Made by a program: the position numbers and the translations under genes. The notes below the pieces were generated by a model. It ran no database searches and was not told where the DNA came from. It saw only the letters and a program-made list of their open reading frames with translations. A DNA stretch of 64,000 nt from Thermophilibacter mediterraneus (lineage in GTDB: Bacteria; Actinomycetota; Coriobacteriia; Coriobacteriales; Atopobiaceae): contig NZ_FPKO01000008.1 of the NCBI RefSeq assembly GCF_900119385.1, forward strand, positions 186,001 through 250,000, in the 5' to 3' direction. Shown piece by piece: positions 1-8,562 of this stretch. Position 1 is the first letter of the stretch. Each line of letters opens with the position of its first letter.

Positions 1-391
1 TGGCGGCGCACTCGATCACGGTTCGCGGGCCGACCTTTGCGACGGCCTTGTAGAGGCGCGTGGTCTTCGCGAGCGTCGTCGCCACGAGCGCGAGCGTGCA
101 GCTCTCGTTGGGGTTGGCGAGGTAGCCGACGATGGCCTCGGAGACGGCCTTGGGCAGCTTCTCGGCCGACTCGATCACCACGACGCGGCGGTCCCCGCCC
201 ATGGGGAGCGTGTTCAACGAGGCGAGCACCGAGACGTCGTCCATGTCCCCCGACGCGGTGAGCTCCTCGAGGTTGAAGGCGGAGAAGGGCCCGTCCACGC
301 GCGCCCTGAGCCGGGCGAGGGCCTGCTTGCGCTTGAGCTCGTCCGGCCCCACGATGAGGTACGCCGGAAGCAGCGCTGGCCTGTCAGCCAT
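1..391 (-). CDS. holA: DNA polymerase III subunit delta, partial
   Basis: Only the N-terminal 130 or so residues are in the window; the gene runs off the left edge. Translation from the ATG at 389-391 begins MADRPALLPAYLIVGPDELK and continues through VVVIESAEKLPK, which fits the N-terminal domain of HolA, the clamp-loader subunit that opens the beta sliding clamp. A GGGGAGG-like ribosome-binding site lies just upstream on the reverse strand. It is the last visible gene of the reverse-strand comEA-comEC-holA run, an order often seen in Gram-positive bacteria. The identification rests on the N-terminus and this context; the catalytically uninformative domain leaves some doubt. Confidence 0.75.
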   Translation of the reverse strand, partial: MADRPALLPAYLIVGPDELKRKQALARLRARVDGPFSAFNLEELTASGDMDDVSVLASLNTLPMGGDRRVVVIESAEKLPKAVSEAIVGYLANPNESCTLALVATTLAKTTRLYKAVAKVGPRTVIECAA

Positions 392-554
392 GTGAGCCTC
401 CCCTCTCGCGGCACCGGCGGCCGCGCCTCGTCACGCCCCGCGCGCGGCGGGCGGCGTCGCGCCGTGCCCGGCGGCGACCGAGGCCCGAGCCGCGACCGTG
501 GCCACCCAGTGTAGCACACGCCACCCGCGCCCCCACCCCGCCGCGGGAGCGACG

Positions 555-2921
555 TCAGGGCGGTGGGCCCCTCCGGCAGCTGACCCGCGGCCCCTCGACG
601 CCGGGCTCCACGGTGACGTCCCCCGCCTCGATCGTGCACAGGAAGGTCGAACCGACCCCCTCGAGCGCGGCGACGCAGGCGGGGTCGGGGTGACCGTAGC
701 GGTTCCCCGCCCCCGCGCTCGCGACGCTCACCTCGGGGTCGAGCGCCGCGGCGATCTCGGGCGTGACCGAGGCGGCGGAGCCGTGGTGGCCGACCTTGAG
801 CAGGTCGACGTCCCCGACCTCCCCGCGCTCGATGGCGGCACCGGTCTCCTCGCGCTCCGCGTCGGCGGCGAGCAGCGCGGTGAGCGAGCGGTCGCCGTCG
901 TCGAAGGTGAGCAGGAGCACGAGGGACCCCTCGTTGCCCTCGCCCCCGGCCGGCTCGAGCGGCGAGACGACCCTGAGCTCGAAGCGGCCCACGCGCAGCG
1001 CGTCGCCGTGGCCGACCTCGGCGACGGGGAGGTCGCGCGCGCACTCGGGGGCGGCCGCGCCCTCCGGAACCACCACCCCTCCGACGCCCACGGCGCCGAG
1101 CACCGCCTCGAGCCCGCCCGCGTGGTCGGCGTGCAGGTGGGTGAGGACCACCGCGTCGAGGTGGGTGACGTGCGCGCGGGCGAGCGCCTCCGCCACCGCG
1201 TCCCCGGGCCCGGTGTCCACGAGCGCGGACGCGGCGCCGTCCGTGACGAGGATGGCGTCCCCCTGCCCCACGTCGAGCACGCACACCCGGGCGGGCGCGA
1301 GGAGGCGCCAGCGAAGCGCCCACGCAAGGCCGCAGGCGGCGAGCGCCCCGCACGACGCGAGCACGGCCCGGCGCGAGACTCGCGGCCACCACGCGAGCCA
1401 GACGGCGAGAATGACGACGAGCGCCGCGAGCGCGGGCCCCTCCTCAACGCTGACCGGCACGCAGGCGAGCGGCAGGGACGCGAGGGCGCGAAGGGCGACC
1501 ATGAGGCAGGACCCCACGGCGTCGCAGCAGGCGAGCGCGACCGCCTGGGCAGGCGGCGCCCAGACGAGGCACGCCGCGGCCAGCCCGAGCGAAAGCAGTG
1601 CCGAGAAGAGCGGCGCGAGCACCACGTTGGCGAGCGGCGCCACGAGCGAGAGCTGCGCGAAGGCGGCGCAGGTGAGCGGCATCGTCACCACCTGCGAGAC
1701 GAGCGTGAGCGAGAGGGCGCCCTCGGCGTCCGAGCGCGCGCGGGCGAGCGCCCGACCAAGGGCGCCGCGCGGGCGGGGCGGCGCCGGCATGACCGCGCCG
1801 ACCACGTAGCCGGCGTACGGGCCGAGCGCGCAGATCCCGCAGACGCAGGCGACCGAGAGCACGAAGCCGAGCTGGCCCGTCACCCCGGGGTCGGCGAGCG
1901 CCATGGCCAGCCCCGCCGCGGAGGCGGAGCTCAGCGGGTACGACCTGCGCCCGAGGAGCCCCGCGGCCTCGGAGACGACCGACATGGCCCAGGCGCGCAC
2001 CGCGGAGGCCGGCGCGCCGCAGAAGACGACGAACGCCCCCGTGAGCGCGAGCAGGGCGAGGGCGCGCGCGACGGGCGGCAGGGCGGCGCGTCGCAGCAGG
2101 CGCGCGGCGAGGGCGCACACGAGCACGAGGTGGCCGCCCGAGACGGCGACCAGGTGGGAGACCCCGCACGCGGCGAAGACGTCGCCGAGGCCGCGCCGCG
2201 ACATGGCCGACGTGGAGCCGCAGACGGTCCCCGCGAGCAGCGCCCGCGCGTCGGACGACGACGCGTCGAGGCTCGCGAGGACGGCGCGCCTCAGCCGCAG
2301 CACCGCCCCGCGCGGGCCCGCGGCGTCGACGCGGGAGAGCGTGCGCACGACGCGAACCGTGCCGACGAGGCCCTGGGAGCGCGAGCTCGCGCCCCACTCG
2401 TCGTCGGCGTTGGGCGAGAAGCGCCCGACGCAGCGCAGGGTCGCCCCGAGCTCCTCCGGCTCGTCGGCGAGCAGCCACCCCCCGCCGAGCGCCCGGCCGC
2501 CGCCGAGCACCTCGGCGCGCCCGCGCCAGCCCGAGGCCCCCTCGGACATGTCCGTCTCGACGCGCAGCTCCCAGGCGGACACGGGGCTCGAGCCGAGCCG
2601 CGACGAGAGCTCGGCCTGCCGCGCGAGCTCGCCCGCCGACGCGAGCGCCGCCGCGACCGAGGCCGCGCAGACGAGCGCGACGGAAAGGAGCGGGCGCCCC
2701 GCCGCCCCGGCACCTGGGCGCGCCACCGCCCGTCGCACGCGGGCGAGCGCGAGGACGGCCAGCGCCGCGCCAGAGACGAGGGCGAGGGCGGCCGCGGACG
2801 ACGCGAGGGCGCGCGGTTCGGGCGCGAGCGCGAGCGACGCCCGCTCGAGCGCGACTGCCGCGACGAGCGCCCAGAGCAGGGGCGGGAGCATGGGGCGCTC
2901 GGGGCGCTCGGGCTCAGACAC
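555..2921 (-). CDS. comEC: ComEC/Rec2 DNA-uptake channel protein
   Basis: A 788-residue membrane protein with an N-terminal hydrophobic cluster, a soluble region (residues about 90-210), a central block of many hydrophobic segments (about 210-520, the Competence domain), and a C-terminal metallo-beta-lactamase-like domain that starts near DVGQGDAILV (about residue 550) and contains the metal-binding signature THLHADHAGG. This is the full three-part ComEC architecture and usual length. ComEC forms the inner-membrane channel through which single-stranded DNA enters during transformation. Its start overlaps the comEA stop by a few bases, so the two are probably translationally coupled. All expected domains are present, so the protein looks intact. 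Confidence 0.93.
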   Translation of the reverse strand: MSEPERPERPMLPPLLWALVAAVALERASLALAPEPRALASSAAALALVSGAALAVLALARVRRAVARPGAGAAGRPLLSVALVCAASVAAALASAGELARQAELSSRLGSSPVSAWELRVETDMSEGASGWRGRAEVLGGGRALGGGWLLADEPEELGATLRCVGRFSPNADDEWGASSRSQGLVGTVRVVRTLSRVDAAGPRGAVLRLRRAVLASLDASSSDARALLAGTVCGSTSAMSRRGLGDVFAACGVSHLVAVSGGHLVLVCALAARLLRRAALPPVARALALLALTGAFVVFCGAPASAVRAWAMSVVSEAAGLLGRRSYPLSSASAAGLAMALADPGVTGQLGFVLSVACVCGICALGPYAGYVVGAVMPAPPRPRGALGRALARARSDAEGALSLTLVSQVVTMPLTCAAFAQLSLVAPLANVVLAPLFSALLSLGLAAACLVWAPPAQAVALACCDAVGSCLMVALRALASLPLACVPVSVEEGPALAALVVILAVWLAWWPRVSRRAVLASCGALAACGLAWALRWRLLAPARVCVLDVGQGDAILVTDGAASALVDTGPGDAVAEALARAHVTHLDAVVLTHLHADHAGGLEAVLGAVGVGGVVVPEGAAAPECARDLPVAEVGHGDALRVGRFELRVVSPLEPAGGEGNEGSLVLLLTFDDGDRSLTALLAADAEREETGAAIERGEVGDVDLLKVGHHGSAASVTPEIAAALDPEVSVASAGAGNRYGHPDPACVAALEGVGSTFLCTIEAGDVTVEPGVEGPRVSCRRGPPP

Positions 2922-3345
2922 AGACCATCGCCTCGAGCTTGGCGAACTTCTTCTCCCCGATGCCCGAGACGCGCATGAGGTCCTCGGGCGTCGAGAAGGG
3001 CCCGTTGCGCTCGCGGTCCTCGATGATGGCGCGAGCCGTGGCCTCGCCCACCCCGGGCAGCGCGTCGAGCTCCTCGACGCCCGCGGTGTTGAGGTTGACC
3101 GGGGCCGCGGGGGTCGAGTCGGCGCCTCCCCCAGCGGCGTCGCCCGCGACGTCGCCGGCCGCGGCCGACGCCCGCTCGCCCTCGCGCGGGACGTGGAGCT
3201 TCTCGCCGTCGACGAGCGGCGCCGCGAGGTTCACGCCCGTGGTGTCGGCGCCCTCGGAGAGCCCGCCGGCGGCGAGGATCGCGTCGTTGGCCCGGGCGCC
3301 CGCGGGCAGGGCGTAGACCCCCGGCGCCGCCACCGCGCCGTCCAC
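2914..3345 (-). CDS. comEA: ComEA DNA-binding competence protein, 5' end damaged
   Basis: The 143 residues from the GTG at 3343-3345 hold an SLBB-like segment (VDGAVAAPGVYALPAG) and a C-terminal double helix-hairpin-helix (VNLNTAGVEELDALPGVGEA ... VSGIGEKKFAKLEAM), the DNA-binding core of ComEA. ComEA normally starts with a transmembrane anchor; here none can be read. The frame stays open upstream through an acidic Gly/Glu/Asp-rich linker and then runs straight into two perfect inverted repeats (3453-3586), with no credible start. I therefore think the true N-terminus is missing from this sequence and the annotated start is only a placeholder. It lies directly upstream of comEC. Confidence 0.8.
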   Translation of the reverse strand: MDGAVAAPGVYALPAGARANDAILAAGGLSEGADTTGVNLAAPLVDGEKLHVPREGERASAAAGDVAGDAAGGGADSTPAAPVNLNTAGVEELDALPGVGEATARAIIEDRERNGPFSTPEDLMRVSGIGEKKFAKLEAMVCV

Positions 3346-4682
3346 GTGGACGACGACGGTCCCCGGGGCGGTCCCGTCGCCGGGCGCGCCCTCCCCGTCG
3401 CTCTCGGCGGCGCCGTCCCCCTCGTCCGGAGAGCCCCCGCCGCCCTCGCCCGCGTCCCCCTCGCCCCTCTCGCCGGCCCCCTCGTCCGGGGCCGGCGAGA
3501 GGGGCGAGGGGGACGTGGGAGAGCTTCGACCACGCCGCCATGGTCGACGAGCTCGTCGACCATGGCGGCGTGGTCGAAGCTCTCCCAGGCCTCGAGCACG
3601 TCGGCGATGCGCGCGTGGGTCTCGGGGCGGCGCGGCATGAAGAGCGTGCAGCAGTCGGGCGCCGTCTGGCAGCAGATGTCATACGTGCCGATGCTGTGGG
3701 CGCGCGCGATGATCTCCTGCTTGTCCGAGCCGATGAGCGGACGCAGCACCGGCATGGTCACCGCCTCGTTGACGGCGGCGATGTTGTCGAGCGTCTGCGA
3801 GGCGACCTGCCCGAGCGACTCGCCGGTGACGAGCGCCTTGGCGCCCTCGAGCCGCGCGATGCGCTCGGCGACCTGCAGCATGACGCGCCGGTACATGATG
3901 ATGCGCAGGCTCTGCGGCACCGCGAGCGAGATCTCGCGCTGGCGCTCGCCGAACGGTACGACGTAGAGGCGCCCGACGACGCCCGCCGGGGCGAGGGCGT
4001 CCACGAGGTCCTGGCAGAGCCACTCGCTCGTGTCCGAGGTCATGGGGCGCCCCGAGAAGTGCACGGGCACGCAGGTGGCGCCGCGGCGCCCCACCATCCA
4101 GGTGGCGACGGGAGAGTCGAAGCCGCTCGAGAGCAGCGTCACGACCTTGCCGGCGGTGCCGACGGGAAGGCCCCCCACGCCGGGCGCGGAGGCGGCGTAG
4201 ACGAAGGTGCTGCCCTGCACCACGTGGACGATGACGGTGACGTCGGGGGTGTGGACGTCGACCTTCTTCTCGGGGAAGGCCTCGCAGAGGGCGGCGCCCA
4301 CGATGCGGTTCATCTCGAGGCTGTGACGCTCGTAGGTGGTCGACGAGCGGCGCGCGTGCACCTTGAAGGTCGCGAAGTCGCCGGCCTCGCCGAGCGCGCG
4401 GACGGCGGCCGCGCAGTACTCCCCCTCGTCGAGCCCGCACTTGTAGGCGAGCGACACGCGCGCCACGCCGGGCACGCGCCGGATGGCGGCGGCGAGCTCC
4501 TCGGTCGCGCGCCGGTCCTCCGTCTCGACGGCGATGTGGCCGGAGATGCGCGCGATGCTCGACACCGGGAAGGGGCGCAGCGCCCGGTGCAGGTTGGTGA
4601 CGAGCTGGTTCTCGAACGTGGAGCGGTTCTTGCCCTTGAGGCCGATCTCGTGGTAGTGGACGAGGCAGAGTCTCTCGGTCAT
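3231..4682 (-). CDS. thiI: tRNA 4-thiouridine synthase ThiI, 3' end damaged
   Basis: ThiI transfers sulfur to U8 of tRNA and can feed thiamine thiazole synthesis. Visible features: ferredoxin-like/THUMP N-terminal half (residues about 1-165), the PP-loop ATP-pyrophosphatase motif LLSSGFDSPVA near residue 190, and the conserved SLGQVASQTLDN and MPVLRPLIGSDKQEI segments. No rhodanese domain is present. Native sequence continues to about AWESFDHAAMVDE (base 3552), roughly the expected family length minus 10-20 residues. After that the frame reads through an inverted copy of its own end and then out-of-frame comEA, giving a meaningless Arg/Pro/Gly tail to 3231. ATG 4682 is preferred over the GTG at 4688 because AAGGG sits 5 bases upstream of it. 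Confidence 0.85.
   Translation of the reverse strand: MTERLCLVHYHEIGLKGKNRSTFENQLVTNLHRALRPFPVSSIARISGHIAVETEDRRATEELAAAIRRVPGVARVSLAYKCGLDEGEYCAAAVRALGEAGDFATFKVHARRSSTTYERHSLEMNRIVGAALCEAFPEKKVDVHTPDVTVIVHVVQGSTFVYAASAPGVGGLPVGTAGKVVTLLSSGFDSPVATWMVGRRGATCVPVHFSGRPMTSDTSEWLCQDLVDALAPAGVVGRLYVVPFGERQREISLAVPQSLRIIMYRRVMLQVAERIARLEGAKALVTGESLGQVASQTLDNIAAVNEAVTMPVLRPLIGSDKQEIIARAHSIGTYDICCQTAPDCCTLFMPRRPETHARIADVLEAWESFDHAAMVDELVDHGGVVEALPRPPRPSRRPRTRGPARGARGTRARAAGALRTRGTAPPRATGRARPATGPPRGPSSSTWTARWRRRGSTPCPRAPGPTTRSSPPAGSPRAPTPRA
3453..3515. repeat. Perfect inverted repeat at the thiI/comEA junction (distal)
   Basis: A 28-base arm (3453-3480) and its exact reverse complement (3488-3515) are separated by 7 bases. 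The arms are G+C-only apart from a few bases and hold CCCCTCGCCCCTCTCGCCGG. It abuts a second perfect inverted repeat. It lacks a T-tract on either strand, so it is not a typical terminator, and it lies where the comEA N-terminus should be coded. Confidence 0.95.
3517..3586. repeat. Perfect zero-loop palindrome at the thiI 3' end
   Basis: Bases 3517-3551 and 3552-3586 are exact reverse complements, 35 bases each, with no loop. The right arm is the genuine thiI sequence encoding WESFDHAAMVDE; the left arm is its inverted copy. A loopless palindrome of this length inside a coding region is typical of foldback artefacts, or of a genuine palindromic rearrangement. Confidence 0.95.
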
Positions 4683-4690
4683 GGGCACCC

Positions 4691-4975
4691 TTACAGGACG
4701 ATCGCGTTGGCGCCCCGGATCTCCTCGTCGAAGTCCTCCTTGACGAAGCCCAGGGTGTCGTCCTCGATCTCCTGCATGGCGATGGACACCGGGTCCTTGC
4801 CGGACACAACGGTGGTGATGTCGTCGAAGTCCTGGATTGCCGTCACGCGCAGGTGCTGGCCGCGCACCATGTTGTTGATGTCGCAGGCGCGCTTCGACGC
4901 GATCGAGCAGAGCAGGAAGGGGTTGTGCTCGGTCTTGTCGAGCAGGGTGTCAATCTCGGGCTTGATCACAGACAT
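4691..4975 (-). CDS. rpoZ: DNA-directed RNA polymerase omega subunit
   Basis: The 94-residue product begins MSVIKPEIDTLLDKTEHNPF and contains the omega hallmark segment CSIASKRACDINNMVRGQH. Omega helps fold and assemble the beta' subunit of RNA polymerase. It sits between gmk and thiI; its start lies inside the 3' end of gmk (26-base overlap), and only eight bases separate its stop from the thiI start. The gmk-rpoZ pairing is conserved in many bacteria. Nothing unusual is seen. Confidence 0.92.
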   Translation of the reverse strand: MSVIKPEIDTLLDKTEHNPFLLCSIASKRACDINNMVRGQHLRVTAIQDFDDITTVVSGKDPVSIAMQEIEDDTLGFVKEDFDEEIRGANAIVL

Positions 4976-5555
4976 CTTCCGTGTGACCTCCGTTGTTCTC
5001 GTAGGTTTCGATCACTTCTTGCAGCTCGGAGCAGGCGCGCTCGAGGTCGTCGTTGACGACGCGCACGTCGTAGCTCCCCGCCTGCTCGAGCTCGCCGCGC
5101 GCTCCCGCGAGGCGTCGCTCGATGGACGCCTCGTCCTCGGTGCCGCGCCCGCGCAGCCGGCGCTCGAGCTCCTCGGCGCTCGGCGGCTCGATGAAGACGA
5201 GCACGGCGTCGGGGACGGAGCGGCGCACGTTGAGGCCGCCCTGGACGTCGATCTCGAGCACGACGGAGCGACCCTGCGCCCGCACGCGCTCGACCTCCTG
5301 GCGCAGCGTCCCGTAGCGGTGGCCGTGGACCCACGCCCACTCGAGGAACTCGCCTGCCTCCGCGCGGCGGTCGAACTCGTCCTCCGAGAGGAAGTAGTAC
5401 GCGACGCCGTCCCGCTCCCCGGGACGGGGCTCCCTCGTCGTGGCAGAGACCGTCAGGCCCAGGCGCGGGAGACGCTCGCGCAGCATCGCGACGAGCGTGC
5501 CCTTGCCCACGCCTGACGGCCCCGAGACGACGAAGAGCCGAGCCTCCCTCGCCAA
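4950..5555 (-). CDS. gmk: Guanylate kinase
   Basis: A 201-residue P-loop kinase converting GMP and ATP to GDP and ADP. The Walker A is GPSGVGKGTLV near residue 12, followed by the GMP-binding ATTREPRPGERDGVAYYF segment, and the lid region with FIEPPSAEELERRLRGRGTE. The length is typical. The start is one base downstream of the mihF stop, and the end overlaps rpoZ. The gene is intact and belongs to the mihF-gmk-rpoZ-thiI operon. Confidence 0.95.
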   Translation of the reverse strand: MAREARLFVVSGPSGVGKGTLVAMLRERLPRLGLTVSATTREPRPGERDGVAYYFLSEDEFDRRAEAGEFLEWAWVHGHRYGTLRQEVERVRAQGRSVVLEIDVQGGLNVRRSVPDAVLVFIEPPSAEELERRLRGRGTEDEASIERRLAGARGELEQAGSYDVRVVNDDLERACSELQEVIETYENNGGHTEDVCDQARD

Positions 5556-5556
5556 C

Positions 5557-5865
5557 TTACTTGGAGAGAGCCTCGACGAGCTGCTCGCGCTGGCGGGCGC
5601 CGAGGCCCTTGACGCGACGGGTGGCGGAGATACCCAGCTCGTCCATGATCTTGGCGGCCTTGGCCTTGCCGTAGCCGGGGAGGGACTCGATGAGGGTGGA
5701 GACCTTCATGCGGCTGGCGATGGGGTCGTCGGAGTCGAGGACGTCCTCGAGGGTGACCTTGCCGCTCTTGATCTTCTCGCGCAGCTCGGCGCGCTCGTGG
5801 CGGGCCTGGGCGGCCTTCTCGAGGGCGGCCTTGCGCTGCTCGTCGGTAAGCTGGGGTAGAGCCAT
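5557..5865 (-). CDS. mihF: Actinobacterial-type integration host factor
   Basis: A 102-residue basic protein beginning MALPQLTDEQRKAALEKAAQ, with a helix-two-turn-helix-like core (ESLPGYGKAKAAKIMDELGI, then RRVKGLGARQREQLVEAL) matching the actinobacterial integration host factor family (mIHF), a nucleoid DNA-bending protein unrelated to HU/IHF. In Actinobacteria this gene is characteristically next to gmk, as here. A strong AAGGAGGAAA ribosome-binding site precedes the ATG. About 250 bases of non-coding DNA separate it from pyrF; a short GCCGGC...GCCGGC hairpin lies in its leader. Confidence 0.88.
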   Translation of the reverse strand: MALPQLTDEQRKAALEKAAQARHERAELREKIKSGKVTLEDVLDSDDPIASRMKVSTLIESLPGYGKAKAAKIMDELGISATRRVKGLGARQREQLVEALSK

Positions 5866-6072
5866 GTGTTTCCTCCTTCAATCATGGGCCGGCGGAGCTG
5901 TCCTGCCGGCCTCGCAAGAAATCAGTTTGCCCATTTAGCTCACGTTTTGCAATACCTCTCCACCAAAGGTGCAGCTCAGAGGCAATCATTCACAGGGTGG
6001 GCGCAAAATCGGGGCCCTCCCGTGACCGAGCGGGGCAGGGGGGCGAGAGGGACGGCGGCGCCGCGGCGCAAG

Positions 6073-6101
6073 CCGGCCGCCCCGGGGGCCAGGGCGGCCG
6101 G
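6073..6101 (-). terminator. Hairpin downstream of pyrF
   Basis: CCGGCCGCCC (from 6073) and GGGCGGCCGG (6092-6101) can form a GC-only stem about 20 bases after the pyrF stop on the reverse strand. There is no clear T-tract, so termination is inferred. The rest of 5866-6119 holds the mihF leader and a GC-rich stretch; I see no gene there. Confidence 0.45.
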
Positions 6102-6119
6102 GGCGCGTCGAGAGGGGCG

Positions 6120-6842
6120 CTACGCCATGAGCTCGGCGCAGATGGCGTCGAAGGCGGCCACCGGGTCCTCGGCGCCCGTGATCGGGCGACCGATGACCAG
6201 CTTGGAGGCGCCGGCCTCGATGGCGGCGGCGGGGGTGGCGATGCGCTTCTGGTCGCCGACCTCGGCGCCGGCGGGGCGCACGCCCGGGGTCACGATGAGG
6301 GCGTCGGGCCCGAGCAGCTCGCGCATCTGCGCGGCCTCCTGCGGCGAGCACACGATGCCGTCGGCGCCCGCGCCGTAGGAGAGCGAGGCCAGGCGCGCGA
6401 CCTCCTCCGCGACCGGGGACGTCACGCCGATCTCGGCCAGGGCGTCCTGGTCCATGCTCGTGAGGACGGAGATGGCCACGAGCCGCGTGCGCTCGCCGCC
6501 ACGGGCCTCGGCCGCCTCCTCGGCGCCGGAGCGGGCGGCAGCGACCATCGCGGAGGACCCCAGGCCGTGGATGGAGAGGATGTCGGCCCCGGTGAGCGAC
6601 GCCGCGCGCACCGCGCCCTGCACCTGGAAGGGGATGTCGTGGACCTTGAGGTCGAGGAAGACGCGCAGGCCGCGCTCGCGCATGGCCTCCACGATGGCCG
6701 GTCCCTCGGCGTAGAAGAGCGTCATGCCCACCTTGACCCAGGTGGCCTTGCCGGAGAGCATGTCGGCGAGCTCGAAGGCCCGCTCGCGGGAGCAGTCCAG
6801 GGCGATGATGACCTTGTCGCTCGCCTGTTCGTACGTCAGCAT
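6120..6842 (-). CDS. pyrF: Orotidine 5'-phosphate decarboxylase
   Basis: A 240-residue TIM-barrel enzyme that decarboxylates OMP to UMP, the last step of de novo pyrimidine synthesis. The catalytic signature DLKVHDIP is at about residue 63, followed by SIHGLGSSAM and the phosphate-binding VTPGVRP and VIGRPIT segments. The ATG at 6840-6842 overlaps the pyrD stop (ATGCTGA), so translation is coupled. It is the terminal gene of the pyr operon. Length and motifs are normal. Confidence 0.94.
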   Translation of the reverse strand: MLTYEQASDKVIIALDCSRERAFELADMLSGKATWVKVGMTLFYAEGPAIVEAMRERGLRVFLDLKVHDIPFQVQGAVRAASLTGADILSIHGLGSSAMVAAARSGAEEAAEARGGERTRLVAISVLTSMDQDALAEIGVTSPVAEEVARLASLSYGAGADGIVCSPQEAAQMRELLGPDALIVTPGVRPAGAEVGDQKRIATPAAAIEAGASKLVIGRPITGAEDPVAAFDAICAELMA

Positions 6843-7774
6843 TCCACAGCTCCAATCAACTCGTTGATGTCGGTTGCACCCTGCTCGGCCGCCCATGCGG
6901 CGAGGCCGTCCACGATGTCGGAGGCGGCCGTGGGGTCGTAGAAGCTCGCCGTGCCCACGCTGACGCTCGTGGCGCCCGCGAGGATCATCTCCGCGGCGTC
7001 GCGCCAGGTGGCGACCCCTCCCATGCCGTTGATCGGGATCTTGACGGCCTGCGCCGCCTCCCAGACCATGCGCACGGCGATCGCGTGGACGGCGGGCCCG
7101 GAGACGCCGCCGGTGGGCTTGGAGAGGCGGCTCCTCCTCGTGCGCACGTCGATCGACATGCCGTTGAGGGTGTTGATGAGCGACAGCGCGTCGGCGCCCT
7201 CCGCCTCGCAGGCGCGGGCGATCTCGTCGACGCGGACCGGCGCCATCTTGACGAGCAGCGGCCGGCGCACGCGCGGCCGCACCGCGCGCACGACCTCGGC
7301 CGCGCTCTCGGGCGTGCCCCCCACGAGCGCGCCGCCGCGGGCGATGTTGGGGCAGGAGATGTTCATCTCCACGCCGCTCGCCCAGGGGCAGAGCTCCTCG
7401 ATGAGCTCCACGGCGGCGACGTACTCGTCGACGGAGTGCCCCGCCGCCTGCACGATCACGCGGCAGCCGCGCTCCTCGAGCCCGGCGAGGTACGCGCCGT
7501 ACTGCTCGACCATGCCGGCCACGCCGGGGTTGGCGAGGCCGACGGTGTTCATCATGCCGCTCGGGACCTCGCACATGCGCGGCGCGGGGTTGCCGTCCCA
7601 CGGCACGGCGGAGCAGCCCTTGGTCGTGATCGCACCGAGGCGCGCCACGTCGAAGAAGCCCTCGAACTGCTCGCCGAAGCCAAAGGTCCCCGAGGCGGTG
7701 CTCACGGGGTTGGCCATGCGGACGCCGCCGAGATCGACGGACATGCTCACCGAGCCCGGGTTCTTCTCGCTCAC
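6836..7774 (-). CDS. pyrD: Dihydroorotate dehydrogenase B, catalytic subunit
   Basis: This 312-residue FMN enzyme oxidises dihydroorotate to orotate. The conserved TASGTFGFGEQF N-terminal segment, TTKGCS, the catalytic-loop segment NISCPN and the FMN-binding INGMGGV and GATSVSVGTASF segments are all present. It is type 1B because it lies directly after pyrK, its electron-transfer partner. The GTG start (7772-7774) overlaps the pyrK TGA as GTGA and has GGAGGTGG upstream. Confidence 0.94.
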   Translation of the reverse strand: MSEKNPGSVSMSVDLGGVRMANPVSTASGTFGFGEQFEGFFDVARLGAITTKGCSAVPWDGNPAPRMCEVPSGMMNTVGLANPGVAGMVEQYGAYLAGLEERGCRVIVQAAGHSVDEYVAAVELIEELCPWASGVEMNISCPNIARGGALVGGTPESAAEVVRAVRPRVRRPLLVKMAPVRVDEIARACEAEGADALSLINTLNGMSIDVRTRRSRLSKPTGGVSGPAVHAIAVRMVWEAAQAVKIPINGMGGVATWRDAAEMILAGATSVSVGTASFYDPTAASDIVDGLAAWAAEQGATDINELIGAVEC

Positions 7775-8562
7775 CACGCCACCTCCTCGGCGTCGAAGAC
7801 GGGACCGTCCTTGCAGCAGGAACGGTAGGTGCCGTCGGCCATGGCGACGTTGCAGGTGTTGCACGCGCCGAAGCCGCAGCCCATCATGCGCTCCATGGAG
7901 ACCCGGCACGCGACGCCGGCCTCGCGGCACAGGCGAGCCACGCCGGCCATCATGACCTCGGGCCCGCACGTGTAGACCACGTCGTAGCCGCCCTCGGCGA
8001 GGAGGTCGGCGAGGGCGGCGGTGGTGAACCCCGCCCGCCCGGCGCTGCCGTCGTCGGTGGTGACGACGACGCGGCCGGCGCCGAGGCCCTCGAGGACGTC
8101 GGCCCCCCAGAGCCTCCCGGCCGTCTGGGCGCCCACGACGGCGTCGAAGGCCACGCCGGCCCCCGCGAGCATGCGCGCGCAGGCGACGACCGGGGTGATG
8201 CCCACCCCGCCGGCGACCACGCACGCCCGGCGGGCGCCCGCGGGCAGGGGCCAGGGGTTGCCGCAGGGGCCGACCGCGGTCGAGGTCTCCCCCGCCGCCA
8301 TGGCCGCGAGGCGACGCGTGCCGTCGCCCACCACGGCGTAGACGATCTCGACGGTGCCCGCCTCGCCGTCGGCGCGGCTGAACGAGAGCGGGACCCTCAG
8401 CACCTGGCTGGCGTCCCCCGGCACCGCGACGTTCACGAACTGCCCCGCCGAGAGCTCGCGCGCGAGGGCGGGGGCCGAGAGGACGACGCGCATGAGCCCC
8501 TCGGCCGCCGGCTCGTTGGAGACGACGGAGAACTCGTGCAGGCCGACTGCGGGCGCGCTCAT
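7771..8562 (-). CDS. pyrK: Dihydroorotate dehydrogenase B, electron transfer subunit
   Basis: A 263-residue FAD/[2Fe-2S] protein that passes electrons from PyrD to NAD+. The FAD-binding barrel holds LRVPLSFSRAD, the NAD-binding domain holds VAGGVGITPVVA, and the C-terminus holds the Fe-S ligand cluster MGCGFGACNTCN...SCCKDG with the expected four cysteines. The start overlaps the pyrC stop by ATGA, and its own stop overlaps pyrD. Intact. Confidence 0.94.
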   Translation of the reverse strand: MSAPAVGLHEFSVVSNEPAAEGLMRVVLSAPALARELSAGQFVNVAVPGDASQVLRVPLSFSRADGEAGTVEIVYAVVGDGTRRLAAMAAGETSTAVGPCGNPWPLPAGARRACVVAGGVGITPVVACARMLAGAGVAFDAVVGAQTAGRLWGADVLEGLGAGRVVVTTDDGSAGRAGFTTAALADLLAEGGYDVVYTCGPEVMMAGVARLCREAGVACRVSMERMMGCGFGACNTCNVAMADGTYRSCCKDGPVFDAEEVAW

